Shown here: piece after piece, positions 36,396-45,700 of the stretch
Position numbering within the stretch: position 1 is the first letter of the stretch
Layout: every line of letters starts with the position of its first letter
NCBI RefSeq assembly: GCF_014695725.1
Contig: NZ_JACJOU010000012.1
Span: 289,097 to 353,096, forward strand
Source of the DNA: Microcoleus sp. FACHB-672
GTDB taxonomy: Bacteria; Cyanobacteriota; Cyanobacteriia; Cyanobacteriales; Oscillatoriaceae
Direction: 5' to 3'
DNA length: 64,000 nucleotides
Position numbers and translations under genes: made by a program
The notes under the pieces: generated by a model
What the model saw: only the letters and a program-made list of their open reading frames with translations
Database searches by the model: none
What the model was told of the DNA's origin: nothing

Positions 36396-39095
36396 ATGAG
36401 AATACTTAAAATTCAGACATTACGGGGTCCAAACTACTGGAGTATCAGACGCCAAAAACTCATTGTTATGCGTCTTGATTTAGAAGACCTAGCTGAGAAG
36501 CCTACAAGTGAAATTCCCGGCTTTTATAAGGGACTGACCGAAGCGCTACCGAGTTTAGTAGAGCATTTCTGTTCGCCCGGATGTCGTGGGGGATTCCTGC
36601 AGCGTGTCCAAGAAGGCACGATGATGGGTCATGTGGTGGAACACGTTGCCCTGGAACTTCAAGAATTGGCGGGAATGCCAAGTGGCTTTGGCCGCACTCG
36701 TGAAACCGGCGCGCCTGGTGTGTATCAGGTCGTGTTTGAGTACCTTGATGAGCAAGCCGGTCGCTATGCGGCACGGGCAGCAGTCCGTCTGTGTCAGAGT
36801 ATTGCCGACACCGGCATCTACTCTTCAGCAGAAGTCGAGCAAGATATTCAAGATTTAAAAGAACTGTGGGCTGAAGCGGCTTTAGGCCCAAGTACGGAAA
36901 CGATTGTTAAAGAAGCAGAACTTCGGGGTATTCCCTGGATGCCCCTGCCGGCCCGCTCAATGATCCAGCTCGGTTACGGGATTTACGGCAAACGCGCTCA
37001 GGCAACGCTGACCGATTTTAGCAGCATTCTAGGCGTGGAACTGGCTTGTGACAAAGAAGGGACGAAAACCCTGCTGCGCTCAGCCGGCGTGCCGGTGCCG
37101 AGGGGAACGGTTATCTATTATTTAGATGAGCTGGATGAAGCAATTGAGGAAGTCGGTGGCTTCCCCATCGTACTCAAACCCCTTGATGGCAACCACGGAC
37201 GCGGCATTACGATAGATATCAACGACCGGGAACACGCGATAGAAGCCTATGACGCGGCGAGTGCGGCTTCTAAAACCCGTTCTGTGATCGTTGAGCGCTA
37301 CTATACAGGCCGTGACCACCGGGTGCTGGTGGTGAATGGTAAGGTGGTGGCGGTGGCTGAACGAGTGCCGGCTCATGTCGTGGGAAATGGAAAGTCTACC
37401 ATTGCAGAACTGATTGAGGAAACCAATCGCGATCCCAACCGGGGCGAGGGTCACGATAACGTTCTGACAAAAATTGTGGTGGATCGCAATAGCATGAAGC
37501 TGTTAGAGCAGAAAGGCCACAATCTCGATACGGTACTGCCCCCTGGGGAGATTTGTTATTTACGGGCAACCGCTAACCTGAGCACCGGCGGCATTGCGAT
37601 TGACCGCACGGATGAAATTCACCCAGAAAATATTTGGATCGCCCAACGGGTAGCCAAAATTATTGGACTTGACATTGCCGGCATGGATGTTGTGACATCC
37701 GACATTTCTCGGCCTTTGCGAGACACCGATGGGGTGATTGTTGAGGTGAATGCCGCTCCGGGTTTCCGGATGCACGTTTGCCCCAGCCAGGGTTTGCCCC
37801 GGAATGTGGCAGCGCCGGTTTTGGATATGCTGTTTCCTCCCGGTACGCCTTGCCGGGTGCCGATTTTGGCAGTCACCGGCACGAATGGCAAAACCACGAC
37901 CACACGCCTGCTGGCTCATATCTACAAGCAGACGGGTGCGACGGTAGGCTACACGACGACGGACGGCACCTACATCGGGGATTACCTGGTGGAAAAAGGC
38001 GACAATACCGGCCCTCAAAGTGCCAATCTGATTTTGCAAGATCCCACAGTTGAGGTAGCAGTGCTGGAAACGGCGCGGGGCGGGATTCTTCGCTCTGGGT
38101 TAGCGTTTGATAGCTCTGATGTCGGGGTGGTGTTAAATGTCTCGGCTGACCATTTGGGGCTTGGGGATATTAACACGATTGAGCAAATGGCTCATGTCAA
38201 GAGCGTCGTGGCTGAGTCGGTGATGCCTGCCGGTTATGCGGTGCTGAATGCGGACGATCCGCTGGTGGCGGCGATGGCGAAACGGGTGAAGGGAACAGTT
38301 GCTTATTTCTCCATGAACCCGGACAACCCCCTGCTGCGTGAGCATACCGGCAAGGGCGGTTTGGCGGCGGTTTATGAGAATGGCTATCTGTCGATTCTCA
38401 AGGGCGACTGGACGCTGCGAATTGAGCAGGCGGTGAATGTGCCTTTGACCTTGAAGGGGATGGCACCGTTCCAAATCGCCAATGCCCTGGCCGCTTGTCT
38501 AGCAGCTTACGCTCAAGGGGTGACGATTGATTGCATTCGCAAGGCGCTGGCGACGTTCCAAGCGTCGGTGAATCAAACGCCGGGACGGATGAATTTGTTT
38601 AATTTAAGCAGTTTTCACGCCCTGGTGGATTACGCTCACAATGCGGCAAGCTATGAGGCGTTGGGGGGTTTTGTCCGTAACTGGCCGGGTGAGCGAATTG
38701 GCGTTGTGGGAGGGCCGGGAGACCGCCGGGATGAGGATTTTGTGGCCCTTGGGAGACTAGCGGCAGAAATCTTTGACCGAATTGTGGTTAAGGAAGATGA
38801 TGATACGCGGGGACGCCTGCGTGGAGATGCTTCTCGGTTGATTTGCGAGGGGATTGTGAAGGCAAAGCCGGATTGCCGGTATGAGTCGATTCTGGATGAA
38901 ACAGAGGCAATTCAGACTGCGCTGGATCGGGCCACGAATGGCAGCTTGGTGGTGATTTTACCGGAAAGTGTGAGCCGTGCGATTCGCTTAATTGAAGCGC
39001 GTCGCCCAATTTCTGGCAATGGCGTCTCACCGGCTGCTTCGGCAATTTCGGGTGATGCAGATGGATTGGCTTCTTCTGGAATCAGGCCGATGTGA
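36396..39095 (+). CDS. cphA: Cyanophycin synthetase
   Basis: An 899-residue enzyme that makes the storage polymer multi-L-arginyl-poly-L-aspartate from ATP, Asp and Arg. The N-terminal domain runs to about 160, an ATP-grasp domain (about 215-480) adds Asp, and a Mur-ligase-like domain (about 490-880) adds Arg, with P-loop GTNGKTTTTRLL at about 495-506. The start MRILKIQTLRGPNYWS is standard. The downstream hairpins end the cphBA region. Confidence 0.98.
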   Translation: MRILKIQTLRGPNYWSIRRQKLIVMRLDLEDLAEKPTSEIPGFYKGLTEALPSLVEHFCSPGCRGGFLQRVQEGTMMGHVVEHVALELQELAGMPSGFGRTRETGAPGVYQVVFEYLDEQAGRYAARAAVRLCQSIADTGIYSSAEVEQDIQDLKELWAEAALGPSTETIVKEAELRGIPWMPLPARSMIQLGYGIYGKRAQATLTDFSSILGVELACDKEGTKTLLRSAGVPVPRGTVIYYLDELDEAIEEVGGFPIVLKPLDGNHGRGITIDINDREHAIEAYDAASAASKTRSVIVERYYTGRDHRVLVVNGKVVAVAERVPAHVVGNGKSTIAELIEETNRDPNRGEGHDNVLTKIVVDRNSMKLLEQKGHNLDTVLPPGEICYLRATANLSTGGIAIDRTDEIHPENIWIAQRVAKIIGLDIAGMDVVTSDISRPLRDTDGVIVEVNAAPGFRMHVCPSQGLPRNVAAPVLDMLFPPGTPCRVPILAVTGTNGKTTTTRLLAHIYKQTGATVGYTTTDGTYIGDYLVEKGDNTGPQSANLILQDPTVEVAVLETARGGILRSGLAFDSSDVGVVLNVSADHLGLGDINTIEQMAHVKSVVAESVMPAGYAVLNADDPLVAAMAKRVKGTVAYFSMNPDNPLLREHTGKGGLAAVYENGYLSILKGDWTLRIEQAVNVPLTLKGMAPFQIANALAACLAAYAQGVTIDCIRKALATFQASVNQTPGRMNLFNLSSFHALVDYAHNAASYEALGGFVRNWPGERIGVVGGPGDRRDEDFVALGRLAAEIFDRIVVKEDDDTRGRLRGDASRLICEGIVKAKPDCRYESILDETEAIQTALDRATNGSLVVILPESVSRAIRLIEARRPISGNGVSPAASAISGDADGLASSGIRPM

Positions 39096-39150
39096 GTCAA
39101 TCTGCCATAAAACTAGGGCCGGTTGGGTGCCGGCTCAATTAAAATCAAGC

Positions 39151-39203
39151 GTCCTCTTCTGAGGACTTTAGCGATTAGCCTGGGGTTCAAACCCTAGGCT
39201 AAT
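39151..39203. terminator. Two hairpins between cphA and tatA
   Basis: A GTCCTC/GAGGAC stem with TTCT loop (39151-39166) and a longer ATTAGCCT/AGGCTAAT stem with inner GGGTT/AACCC pairs (39174-39203). They lie between converging genes and probably terminate both. Confidence 0.65.
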
Positions 39204-39270
39204 ATCTGGAAAACTGATTTTAATCCCATTAATTGGAATCAGACAATAAACCGACTTTTTAAATCTCCAG

Positions 39271-39450
39271 CTAATTCTCAGATTTTTGTTCCTTCTCCTC
39301 TACCTCTTCTTCAGGAGATTGCAATTCATCTTTAAACCCACGCAAAGTTTTACCAAGGGTGCGACCTAACTCTGGTATTTTCTTAGGGCCGAAAATGAGA
39401 ACGGCGGCTAAGGCAATAATGCCCATTTCTGGCAATCCTAAACCAAACAT
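39271..39450 (-). CDS. tatA: Sec-independent translocase subunit TatA/E
   Basis: A 59-residue protein. It has a short N-terminal part, one membrane helix (MGIIALAAVLIFGPKKIPEL, about residues 9-28), an FGPKK(I/L)PELG hinge, an amphipathic helix (GRTLGKTLRGFKDEL), and a highly acidic tail. This is the exact TatA/E layout; Tat carries folded proteins across the thylakoid or plasma membrane. It lies 58 bp after the last pseudopilin gene on the same strand, so it could be read from the hps transcript. No tatC or other tat gene is seen in the window. Confidence 0.93.
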   Translation of the reverse strand: MFGLGLPEMGIIALAAVLIFGPKKIPELGRTLGKTLRGFKDELQSPEEEVEEKEQKSEN

Positions 39451-39508
39451 ATTAATCCCCTAACCTATTGTTCTACTATTATTATTCGCTCTATACACCG
39501 GCAGCTTT

Positions 39509-40096
39509 TCATTTCTTCGGCTGACAAGGCTTATCGCTGGCGACGCGGATGTAACCTAAAAGAGTGGAAACGATAACGCATCGCTTAACTTTACTATTAT
39601 TTTGAGAGGTTAAGGTAATTTTTCCTAGCTGTCCGTTGGTATGGCCTTTATAGTTAAATTGAACTCGCCACGGGCCGGTTGATTTCTGCTTGGTATATAA
39701 CGTGGTGTTAGCGGTATCGACTTTAACCCCTGGATATTCAATCGTTTGCCAATGGATACCCATTGGCGCGACTTCGCCGGCAGGCGGATCTGGGTGAACC
39801 GCCCACTGAACGTAAGATTTTCCATTAATCTCCACTTCCCGAAAGGTAGTTTGCCAGGTGCCTTTCTGCTGAGTGGAGCGGCTTTTGGCTTCGTGAATGG
39901 CGTTTAAAGCGGCACTTTGGGCGGCGTTAACTCGCAAACGCTCTAACCAGCCTAAAAAGCCGGCGGTTCCTAGCACCGCCAAGGCACCCATCATCATGAC
40001 AACAACTAATAATTCTACCAATGTGTAGCCGGCAGTTGAGGAATTCAACTGTGGCTGTGGTTTATTTTGTTTAGAAATACAGCTCAACGGACGCAC
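39509..40096 (-). CDS. FimT/GspH-like pseudopilin (second copy)
   Basis: A 195-residue type IV pilin-like protein. The prepilin peptidase site is AG|YTLVELLVVVMMMG at about residue 22-35, giving a long basic leader and the hydrophobic assembly helix with Glu at mature position 5. The rest is a beta-rich minor-pilin head. It is clearly paralogous to the gene upstream (RVNAAQSAALNAIHEA against RVNAAQSTALNVIREA). It is the last pseudopilin of the hps cluster and probably part of the secretion filament; HpsD-like by position only. Confidence 0.85.
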   Translation of the reverse strand: MRPLSCISKQNKPQPQLNSSTAGYTLVELLVVVMMMGALAVLGTAGFLGWLERLRVNAAQSAALNAIHEAKSRSTQQKGTWQTTFREVEINGKSYVQWAVHPDPPAGEVAPMGIHWQTIEYPGVKVDTANTTLYTKQKSTGPWRVQFNYKGHTNGQLGKITLTSQNNSKVKRCVIVSTLLGYIRVASDKPCQPKK

Positions 40097-40259
40097 CCTT
40101 GAAAATACAAAGTAGATGTGTTTTTGTAGTTAGTTTTTTCTCGCTCACAGTAAGCCTGCATTTTGCGTGACTTACTGTGGAAAACTGCTGATGATACTGA
40201 GATAAAAAAAGCTAAAGGTGCCAACTGAGGCTTTTTTTGAAGTATGCCTAAAGTGTCCG

Positions 40260-40868
40260 TTATTTGTTGCAATTGCTATCTGTAGCGGTTGAAACAGCCC
40301 CTAAAAGGGTTTTAACAATCACGCAACGCTTGGGACCACCTTTTGTAGAAGTTAATGTTATTGTTACCGGCACGCCTAAATTCCCTTCCTTAACAACTTG
40401 ACCTTTATGATCAAAGCGAACTCGCCATGTTGCAGAGTTAGAAACTAGGCTTGTATTCTCTGTATCTACCTGAATAAATGGTTGTTCAATAGTCTGCCAA
40501 GCGACGCCTGTGGGTACAAATGGGGGATTAGTGGCCGTAGCAGCAGAGTGAACTGCCCACTGAACAATTGGCTGTCCATCGGAGTTTGTTGTATTTTGAA
40601 AGCTGGCTTGCCAAGTAGTATTTTGCTGCCTAGCACGAATTTGGGCTTCACGTATCACATTTAAAGCCGTACTTTGAGCGGCGTTCACTCGCAGCCGAGT
40701 CATCCACCCCAGATAGCCGGCACTGCCAATAACTGCCAGAATCCCAACCATCATCACAACCATTAACAATTCCAGCAGAGTGAATCCTGCGGTTACACCC
40801 TCCAACTTTTGCCGTTGTTGCTTTCGATTTGCCAATAGGGAAGTCGTGAGTGTCATAATAGTTGTCAA
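40260..40868 (-). CDS. FimT/GspH-like pseudopilin (first copy)
   Basis: A 202-residue pseudopilin with processing site AG|FTLLELLMVVMMVG near residue 28. Its ATG overlaps the stop of the preceding hpsC-like gene by four bases, so the two are translationally coupled. The head region resembles its downstream paralog (QTIEQPFIQVDTENTS against QTIEYPGVKVDTANTT), and both end with RCVIVxTLLG and a Cys-containing tail. It is probably the HpsD-position pseudopilin; the symbol is not certain. Confidence 0.86.
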   Translation of the reverse strand: MTTIMTLTTSLLANRKQQRQKLEGVTAGFTLLELLMVVMMVGILAVIGSAGYLGWMTRLRVNAAQSTALNVIREAQIRARQQNTTWQASFQNTTNSDGQPIVQWAVHSAATATNPPFVPTGVAWQTIEQPFIQVDTENTSLVSNSATWRVRFDHKGQVVKEGNLGVPVTITLTSTKGGPKRCVIVKTLLGAVSTATDSNCNK

Positions 40869-41923
40869 TAAAGAGAAGTCGGCTGTCTGTCAAATGTACT
40901 ACGAGTCTTAACTTGAGCCTGTACGGTGGGTAAAAAACCCGTGTTATTGTATCCAGAGGCACCGGCTCGCTTGAATGCGTTACCGCGCAAATAGAGCTTT
41001 ACTTCTTGACCTTGGCCGGCTTTCCAAGGACTCACGCAGGCGTAAAAGCTAGTAATTTTGTCCAGATCTGCTTCTGGGTAGGAAGGCTGGTATCGCAGAT
41101 CTTTGTATAGCGTTGCTTGCTCTCCTTCAAGGCGGCAGGTTGGAGTTTTACCTGCTTGAGGATCATCGACTAAATCAACTAATACATCTTCATTGGCAGC
41201 CCTGAAAGTTGTTTGAGCTGGTGCTGGACTACAGCTTGCCGTCGCACAAGGCCATATCTTATACCCTCCAGTGCTTGGAGGTGTAAAATTTGGATCTTGT
41301 AGTTTTAAAGTTGAGAGTTCATCTGGGTCATACTGACGCAGTGCGTAGCGGGTAATTTGAGCTGGGCCATCCCATACTCCCCCGCTTGAAGGAGTTTTTC
41401 TCAAGAAGTAAATAACTAGCGTATAACTGCTGCGGCTGATCTGAAGATTTTTACACTCAGTTTGTCGGTTAGCCGCCACCCCTTGGCAATCTCCGTTGCT
41501 TTGGAGGCCCGGTAATTGTTGAGCAGGTTCAGGGTTATTGACATAAGGGACAGTCTCAAGTTTCCAAAACGCCAATATCGGCCTCTTGTCATCATCATTA
41601 TCAGGAAATGAAGTGATTCTCCCGATCAAACCCGGACACTGCTCACCTTGCGCTGTTTGCCCTGTTATTAAGCACTGACCATCATATACAAACACTGCAT
41701 CTTTTAGATCTGAACCGATGTAATCCACAGCGACACTCATATCTCGCTGAGTTTCGCTCATTGCTAATTCTTGTTGTTCTGTTCTTGAGAGTTGTACTAC
41801 AAAATACAACAGCGCTGAGATTACTATCCAGCCCATTGCAACAGCAACCAACAGTTCAATTAATGTAAATCCTGCTGATTTATGCTGCCGGCGAAAAGTA
41901 TGTTTAAAGTTTTTCTTAAGCAT
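40865..41923 (-). CDS. hpsC: Hormogonium polysaccharide secretion pseudopilin HpsC-like
   Basis: A 352-residue PilW-type pseudopilin. The prepilin site is SAG|FTLIELLVAVAMG at residues 16-30. A long head follows with ten or so cysteines (e.g. YDGQCLITG, GDCQGVAANRQTECKNL, PCATASCSPAP). In filamentous cyanobacteria HpsB-D are pseudopilins required with HpsA for polysaccharide release and motility of hormogonia. It lies 47 bp after hpsB on the same strand and overlaps the next gene by 4 bp. The identity rests on gene order plus pilin class. Confidence 0.82.
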   Translation of the reverse strand: MLKKNFKHTFRRQHKSAGFTLIELLVAVAMGWIVISALLYFVVQLSRTEQQELAMSETQRDMSVAVDYIGSDLKDAVFVYDGQCLITGQTAQGEQCPGLIGRITSFPDNDDDKRPILAFWKLETVPYVNNPEPAQQLPGLQSNGDCQGVAANRQTECKNLQISRSSYTLVIYFLRKTPSSGGVWDGPAQITRYALRQYDPDELSTLKLQDPNFTPPSTGGYKIWPCATASCSPAPAQTTFRAANEDVLVDLVDDPQAGKTPTCRLEGEQATLYKDLRYQPSYPEADLDKITSFYACVSPWKAGQGQEVKLYLRGNAFKRAGASGYNNTGFLPTVQAQVKTRSTFDRQPTSLY

Positions 41924-41970
41924 AGCTATTTAGTCAAACATTTGCTGATCAAGGTGTCCTGCCATTAGCC

Positions 41971-42705
41971 TTATTCATTGCAATTTACTGATTGCGCTGT
42001 TGTATCGGTTGAAATTTTCTTAATCAGTTCACAGTATCCTCGTCTAGAAATTCCTTTTTCTATATCACTACTAACAATGGGTGCGTAAAGAGTCACCAGA
42101 GGCAGACTTATTGACTTCGCGCCATCTGTCAAGCCTGAAGCTGTGTTTCGTTTGGGTGCTGGATGTAGCAAGCTAGGTTTGCGTTGTACAGCCGCTATCG
42201 TATAGACACGCACTCCCATTAAAAACGCAACATCTTTATAGTCATTAGAGTTCGTGCCAGTCAGCTGCAAAACATCAACGGGAGTAGCTGAGCGGAACGA
42301 TTGGACTGCTAGATCCAACTCTCCATCATCGTTCGTATCTATGCCACACCAGTTCCTTAGCTCAGATGTACTCCCGCTCACATTCTGCTGCGGACAGTTG
42401 CCCTTTCCTTGATTGGGTGGCCCAATGTCGTCCAGCTCAAACTGTCCGGCTCCTCCTTGTGCCATCTTGGGGGGTAATGTTTTTCCATCAAAATTTCCTG
42501 CTTCTATCTGGAGGCGCACGCGATTAATTTCTGCTTGAGCTGCTTGTACAGCCTGCTCGGTTCTGTAGTTTTGTACGCGGGAGGCATAGGCAATCAGCAG
42601 CGCTGGTGTGATAGCAGAAACGATGACTGCTAGCACCATAATCCCTACGAGACACTCAAGCAGTGTTAGACCTTGTTCGGTGTTTTTTAGTTTAGCTGAT
42701 TGCAT
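41971..42705 (-). CDS. hpsB: Hormogonium polysaccharide secretion pseudopilin HpsB-like
   Basis: A 244-residue pseudopilin with a short leader and processing site EQG|LTLLECLVGIMVLA near residue 12, Glu at mature position 5. The following helical part (QAVQAAQAEINRVRLQIEAG) is the usual PilV-like stalk. The ATG at 42705 has GGAGG eight bases upstream, while the longer TTG frame lacks one. It begins 21 bp after the hpsA stop. Assignment follows the hpsABC gene order. Confidence 0.82.
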   Translation of the reverse strand: MQSAKLKNTEQGLTLLECLVGIMVLAVIVSAITPALLIAYASRVQNYRTEQAVQAAQAEINRVRLQIEAGNFDGKTLPPKMAQGGAGQFELDDIGPPNQGKGNCPQQNVSGSTSELRNWCGIDTNDDGELDLAVQSFRSATPVDVLQLTGTNSNDYKDVAFLMGVRVYTIAAVQRKPSLLHPAPKRNTASGLTDGAKSISLPLVTLYAPIVSSDIEKGISRRGYCELIKKISTDTTAQSVNCNE

Positions 42706-42726
42706 TTTTAGCCTCCACAATTACCA

Positions 42727-45700
42727 TCATTGGCACGGATAATTCACAGCGCGTCGCAGCATACAAATGTATGGATCATTGACTTCTGGCTCGCGATAGA
42801 ATTCACTGCGTAACCTGTCAAGCGTCACCATCCGTTTTGACACAGGACCAGCCGGCTGATACTGTAGCCCCACATCATAACCCCAGCGTCGAGTAGGAGC
42901 TAAACGACTCCCTTGACCGCTAGCGCCACCTTCGACATAGTAGTTAGCTGCTTCTGAAGTCCCAGGAGCGGGATTTTGTGGCTCCCACGCATCTTGGTCA
43001 TAGGGTGCCGTCGCGTAGTTGCTGAAGTTTAGCTGAACCATTGAGCCAGAAATACCTAGGGGGCACGGTTTGATACCTGCACATGATTGACCCCAGTATT
43101 CATTCAGTCGCGGGAAATTGTGGAAACCACCATTAGCTTGATTGGCTCGTGAAGCTACAACTCCACTGACGAGGACGGAATTCACTTGCGTAAACACTGC
43201 ATTGTTTAATGCTCTATTTTTTGCGCTGAATAGTCGATACTCAGTGTAAGGGGTGTAATCCGTGGGATCATTTGAAGTTGTAGGTTTAGATTTGACTTCG
43301 CCGTTGCGGAAAATCTTAATCGGCCCGTTACAAGTTTGGGCATTCGCTCCAGTTCCAGTTTGGCGTATGTCGTAAGGATTTTCACAAACCCATTGCTGTG
43401 TAGTAGCGAGTGCATCCTTCCACATATTGCTGTTGCGATACGAAGAATTTTGATTGTTAGCGACATCAGGGGGGTTTGAGTTCAGAATTCCACTTTCAAC
43501 CGTACCGTCATAGAAGTTACCAGAAAGAATGTTGATTGCATCCCCAATGATTTCTGTCACCCGCCACTCATCTTCATCGAAATTAGCAAAGTCGTTGTTT
43601 TTGTCTCCTCTGCTGTAAAAATTTGAGTACCTGCCATCGCTTCGTACTTGCAGACGTGTGTCAAATTCTTCAAGATTGTTAGTAGCAGTAGCCGAGGCAC
43701 TGTCAGTATGCAGGTTGAAATGACCCATGATGTAAACAGGGTTATCTGAAACGAAGGTCATGCCACGCTGATTGTCCGCATCAGGTAACCCAATTCGTTT
43801 CAAATGCATCCCATTTCGCAAGCGGAAACCGTAAGGACGCCGATCCGGATCGGCATAGTAATCTACAGGTTTAGGGCTAATTCCTCGGTCAGATGAACTT
43901 AAACATTGAGGTAATTGATTGGCGGCAGTTGCCGGATCTAGCTGGCATAGCGGTGGATCTGCTGGTTCCCAAGGCCGCATAATGTTTGAAGCAGCCGGAT
44001 TACCCGTAGTATTGGCCCAAGTGGTTTGGTAAGCGGCCCAATTGCTAAAGGCAGGTCTGGCAATTGCATCTTCCCGCACTGCATCTTCCCGGAAAGCATA
44101 GACAAGACCGCTTTTTGGTAGCCAAACATCACCCGTGCCTCTCTTCTCAGTTTTCCTGAGCAGGTCTAGATCAACATCCAAAACCCGCACATTCATCATT
44201 TCCCGTCCATCAAACATTCCCTTGTCTAAAAGAGCAATGCCTTTGCGTGCTTGAGCTGCGCTAGCGGAACGATCGGTTGCAAAGTCATTTATGATGTTGG
44301 CTGCTGGCGGCGTTGTTCCGCTTGCTGTTACTGTTGTGCGCGCCGGCAGACACGAGAAAGCTCTGGAGCAGTCGCCAGGGTTACTTAGGTCTCGTGGCAA
44401 TAGAGCAATTTCTGACGGCTCAACAAACTCAAAATCAACGTTTGTATTAACGCCTGTATTGCCAAATATGTATGGATCGTTTATGTACGACGACACGACA
44501 GTAGACGTTTGCGTACCCTTACCCTTAAAGCCTCCTGTATCCCTAGGGAAAATGGAATGTAGAGAGGGGAATTTCGGCCTATCACCTCTTGCGGAGATGT
44601 CCCCCAGGTTCAAGGCGGGTAGAAGAACAGAAGTGTAAGTTCCTGTTGTAGTAAAACCTAACGTGCGATCACGCTCTACTTGATCCTTTGTATGCAGGAA
44701 TTTAGCCCAAAAAGCCCGTTGTTGTGCTTCCTCATCATTTGGTGCCGCTAGTGCTGCTCGATCCAGTGCGCTCAGAATGTAGTCGGCAAGTTCTCCTTTG
44801 GCCTCTAATTCTGTTAAAGTTGCTGGTGGAATATCGCCTTTAATATCGCTGATCTCAGCTGCTAAACCTATATCCGTTAATTCATCGGTATTAGCATTAG
44901 CTGTCACATCGTATGCATCCAGAAAGCTAATATTGTAAGCCAACATTCCCAAGGTGCCGGCTGCTGTTTGGATGTTCGTTTTATCTGCAAGGCTGAGATC
45001 GTTGTAATTTCCAGTATCTAAAAGTCGAACACTTTCCCGCAGATTGGAAAAATTCCCCCACATCGTTAACAAGGGATAGGGATGAACCGTTCCATTTTCT
45101 TGCAGGGGTGGGAAAAACCCATCAGGATCTCCAGCAAACTGGGCTAGGTTTCTCAACGCCTTTCTGAGATCAGAGTTATCATTTGTAATCCCGGTAGCAC
45201 TTGTATAGGCATTTTCAGTAGCAGGCGGTAGTGTCGGCACGCCCGGTAGCACACTGAACTCCCACCCATTTGTTCCATCGCCAGTGAAGAAGTTGGTAAT
45301 AATTTCGTAACGTTCATTTCCAAACCTGCGATTAGTACCGAACAGAGACCTATACTGTGGCGTATTTTTTACAGTGAAGTCTGTTAAGGGTCTTCTAAAA
45401 GTTGTACTATTGCTTAGCGTGTTCTGGTTTCCTGGATGAGCCGTTGTGGCAACATAAGCAATCGGCCAATATCCACCCTCACTAATGTTGGCTGTACTTG
45501 CAGTATCGCCCTGGGTGTAATGATAAACAGCTGTTGATTGAACTGCCGCTAAGTTATCTCGCAAAGTGCGATATTGTCGAATTTCATTGCGCCGATCTGG
45601 CTCAGGATTAATAGCAGGATCGGGTGGGTAAAGGGGATCGAGATTATCTTCTTCTTCTACCCAGCCAAAGGTATTACCTAGTTCCAGCCGTTGCCCTACA

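Noticed and set aside
44291..44638. 115-codon plus-strand frame within hpsA
   Set aside because: Antisense to the long HpsA frame; no supporting motif.
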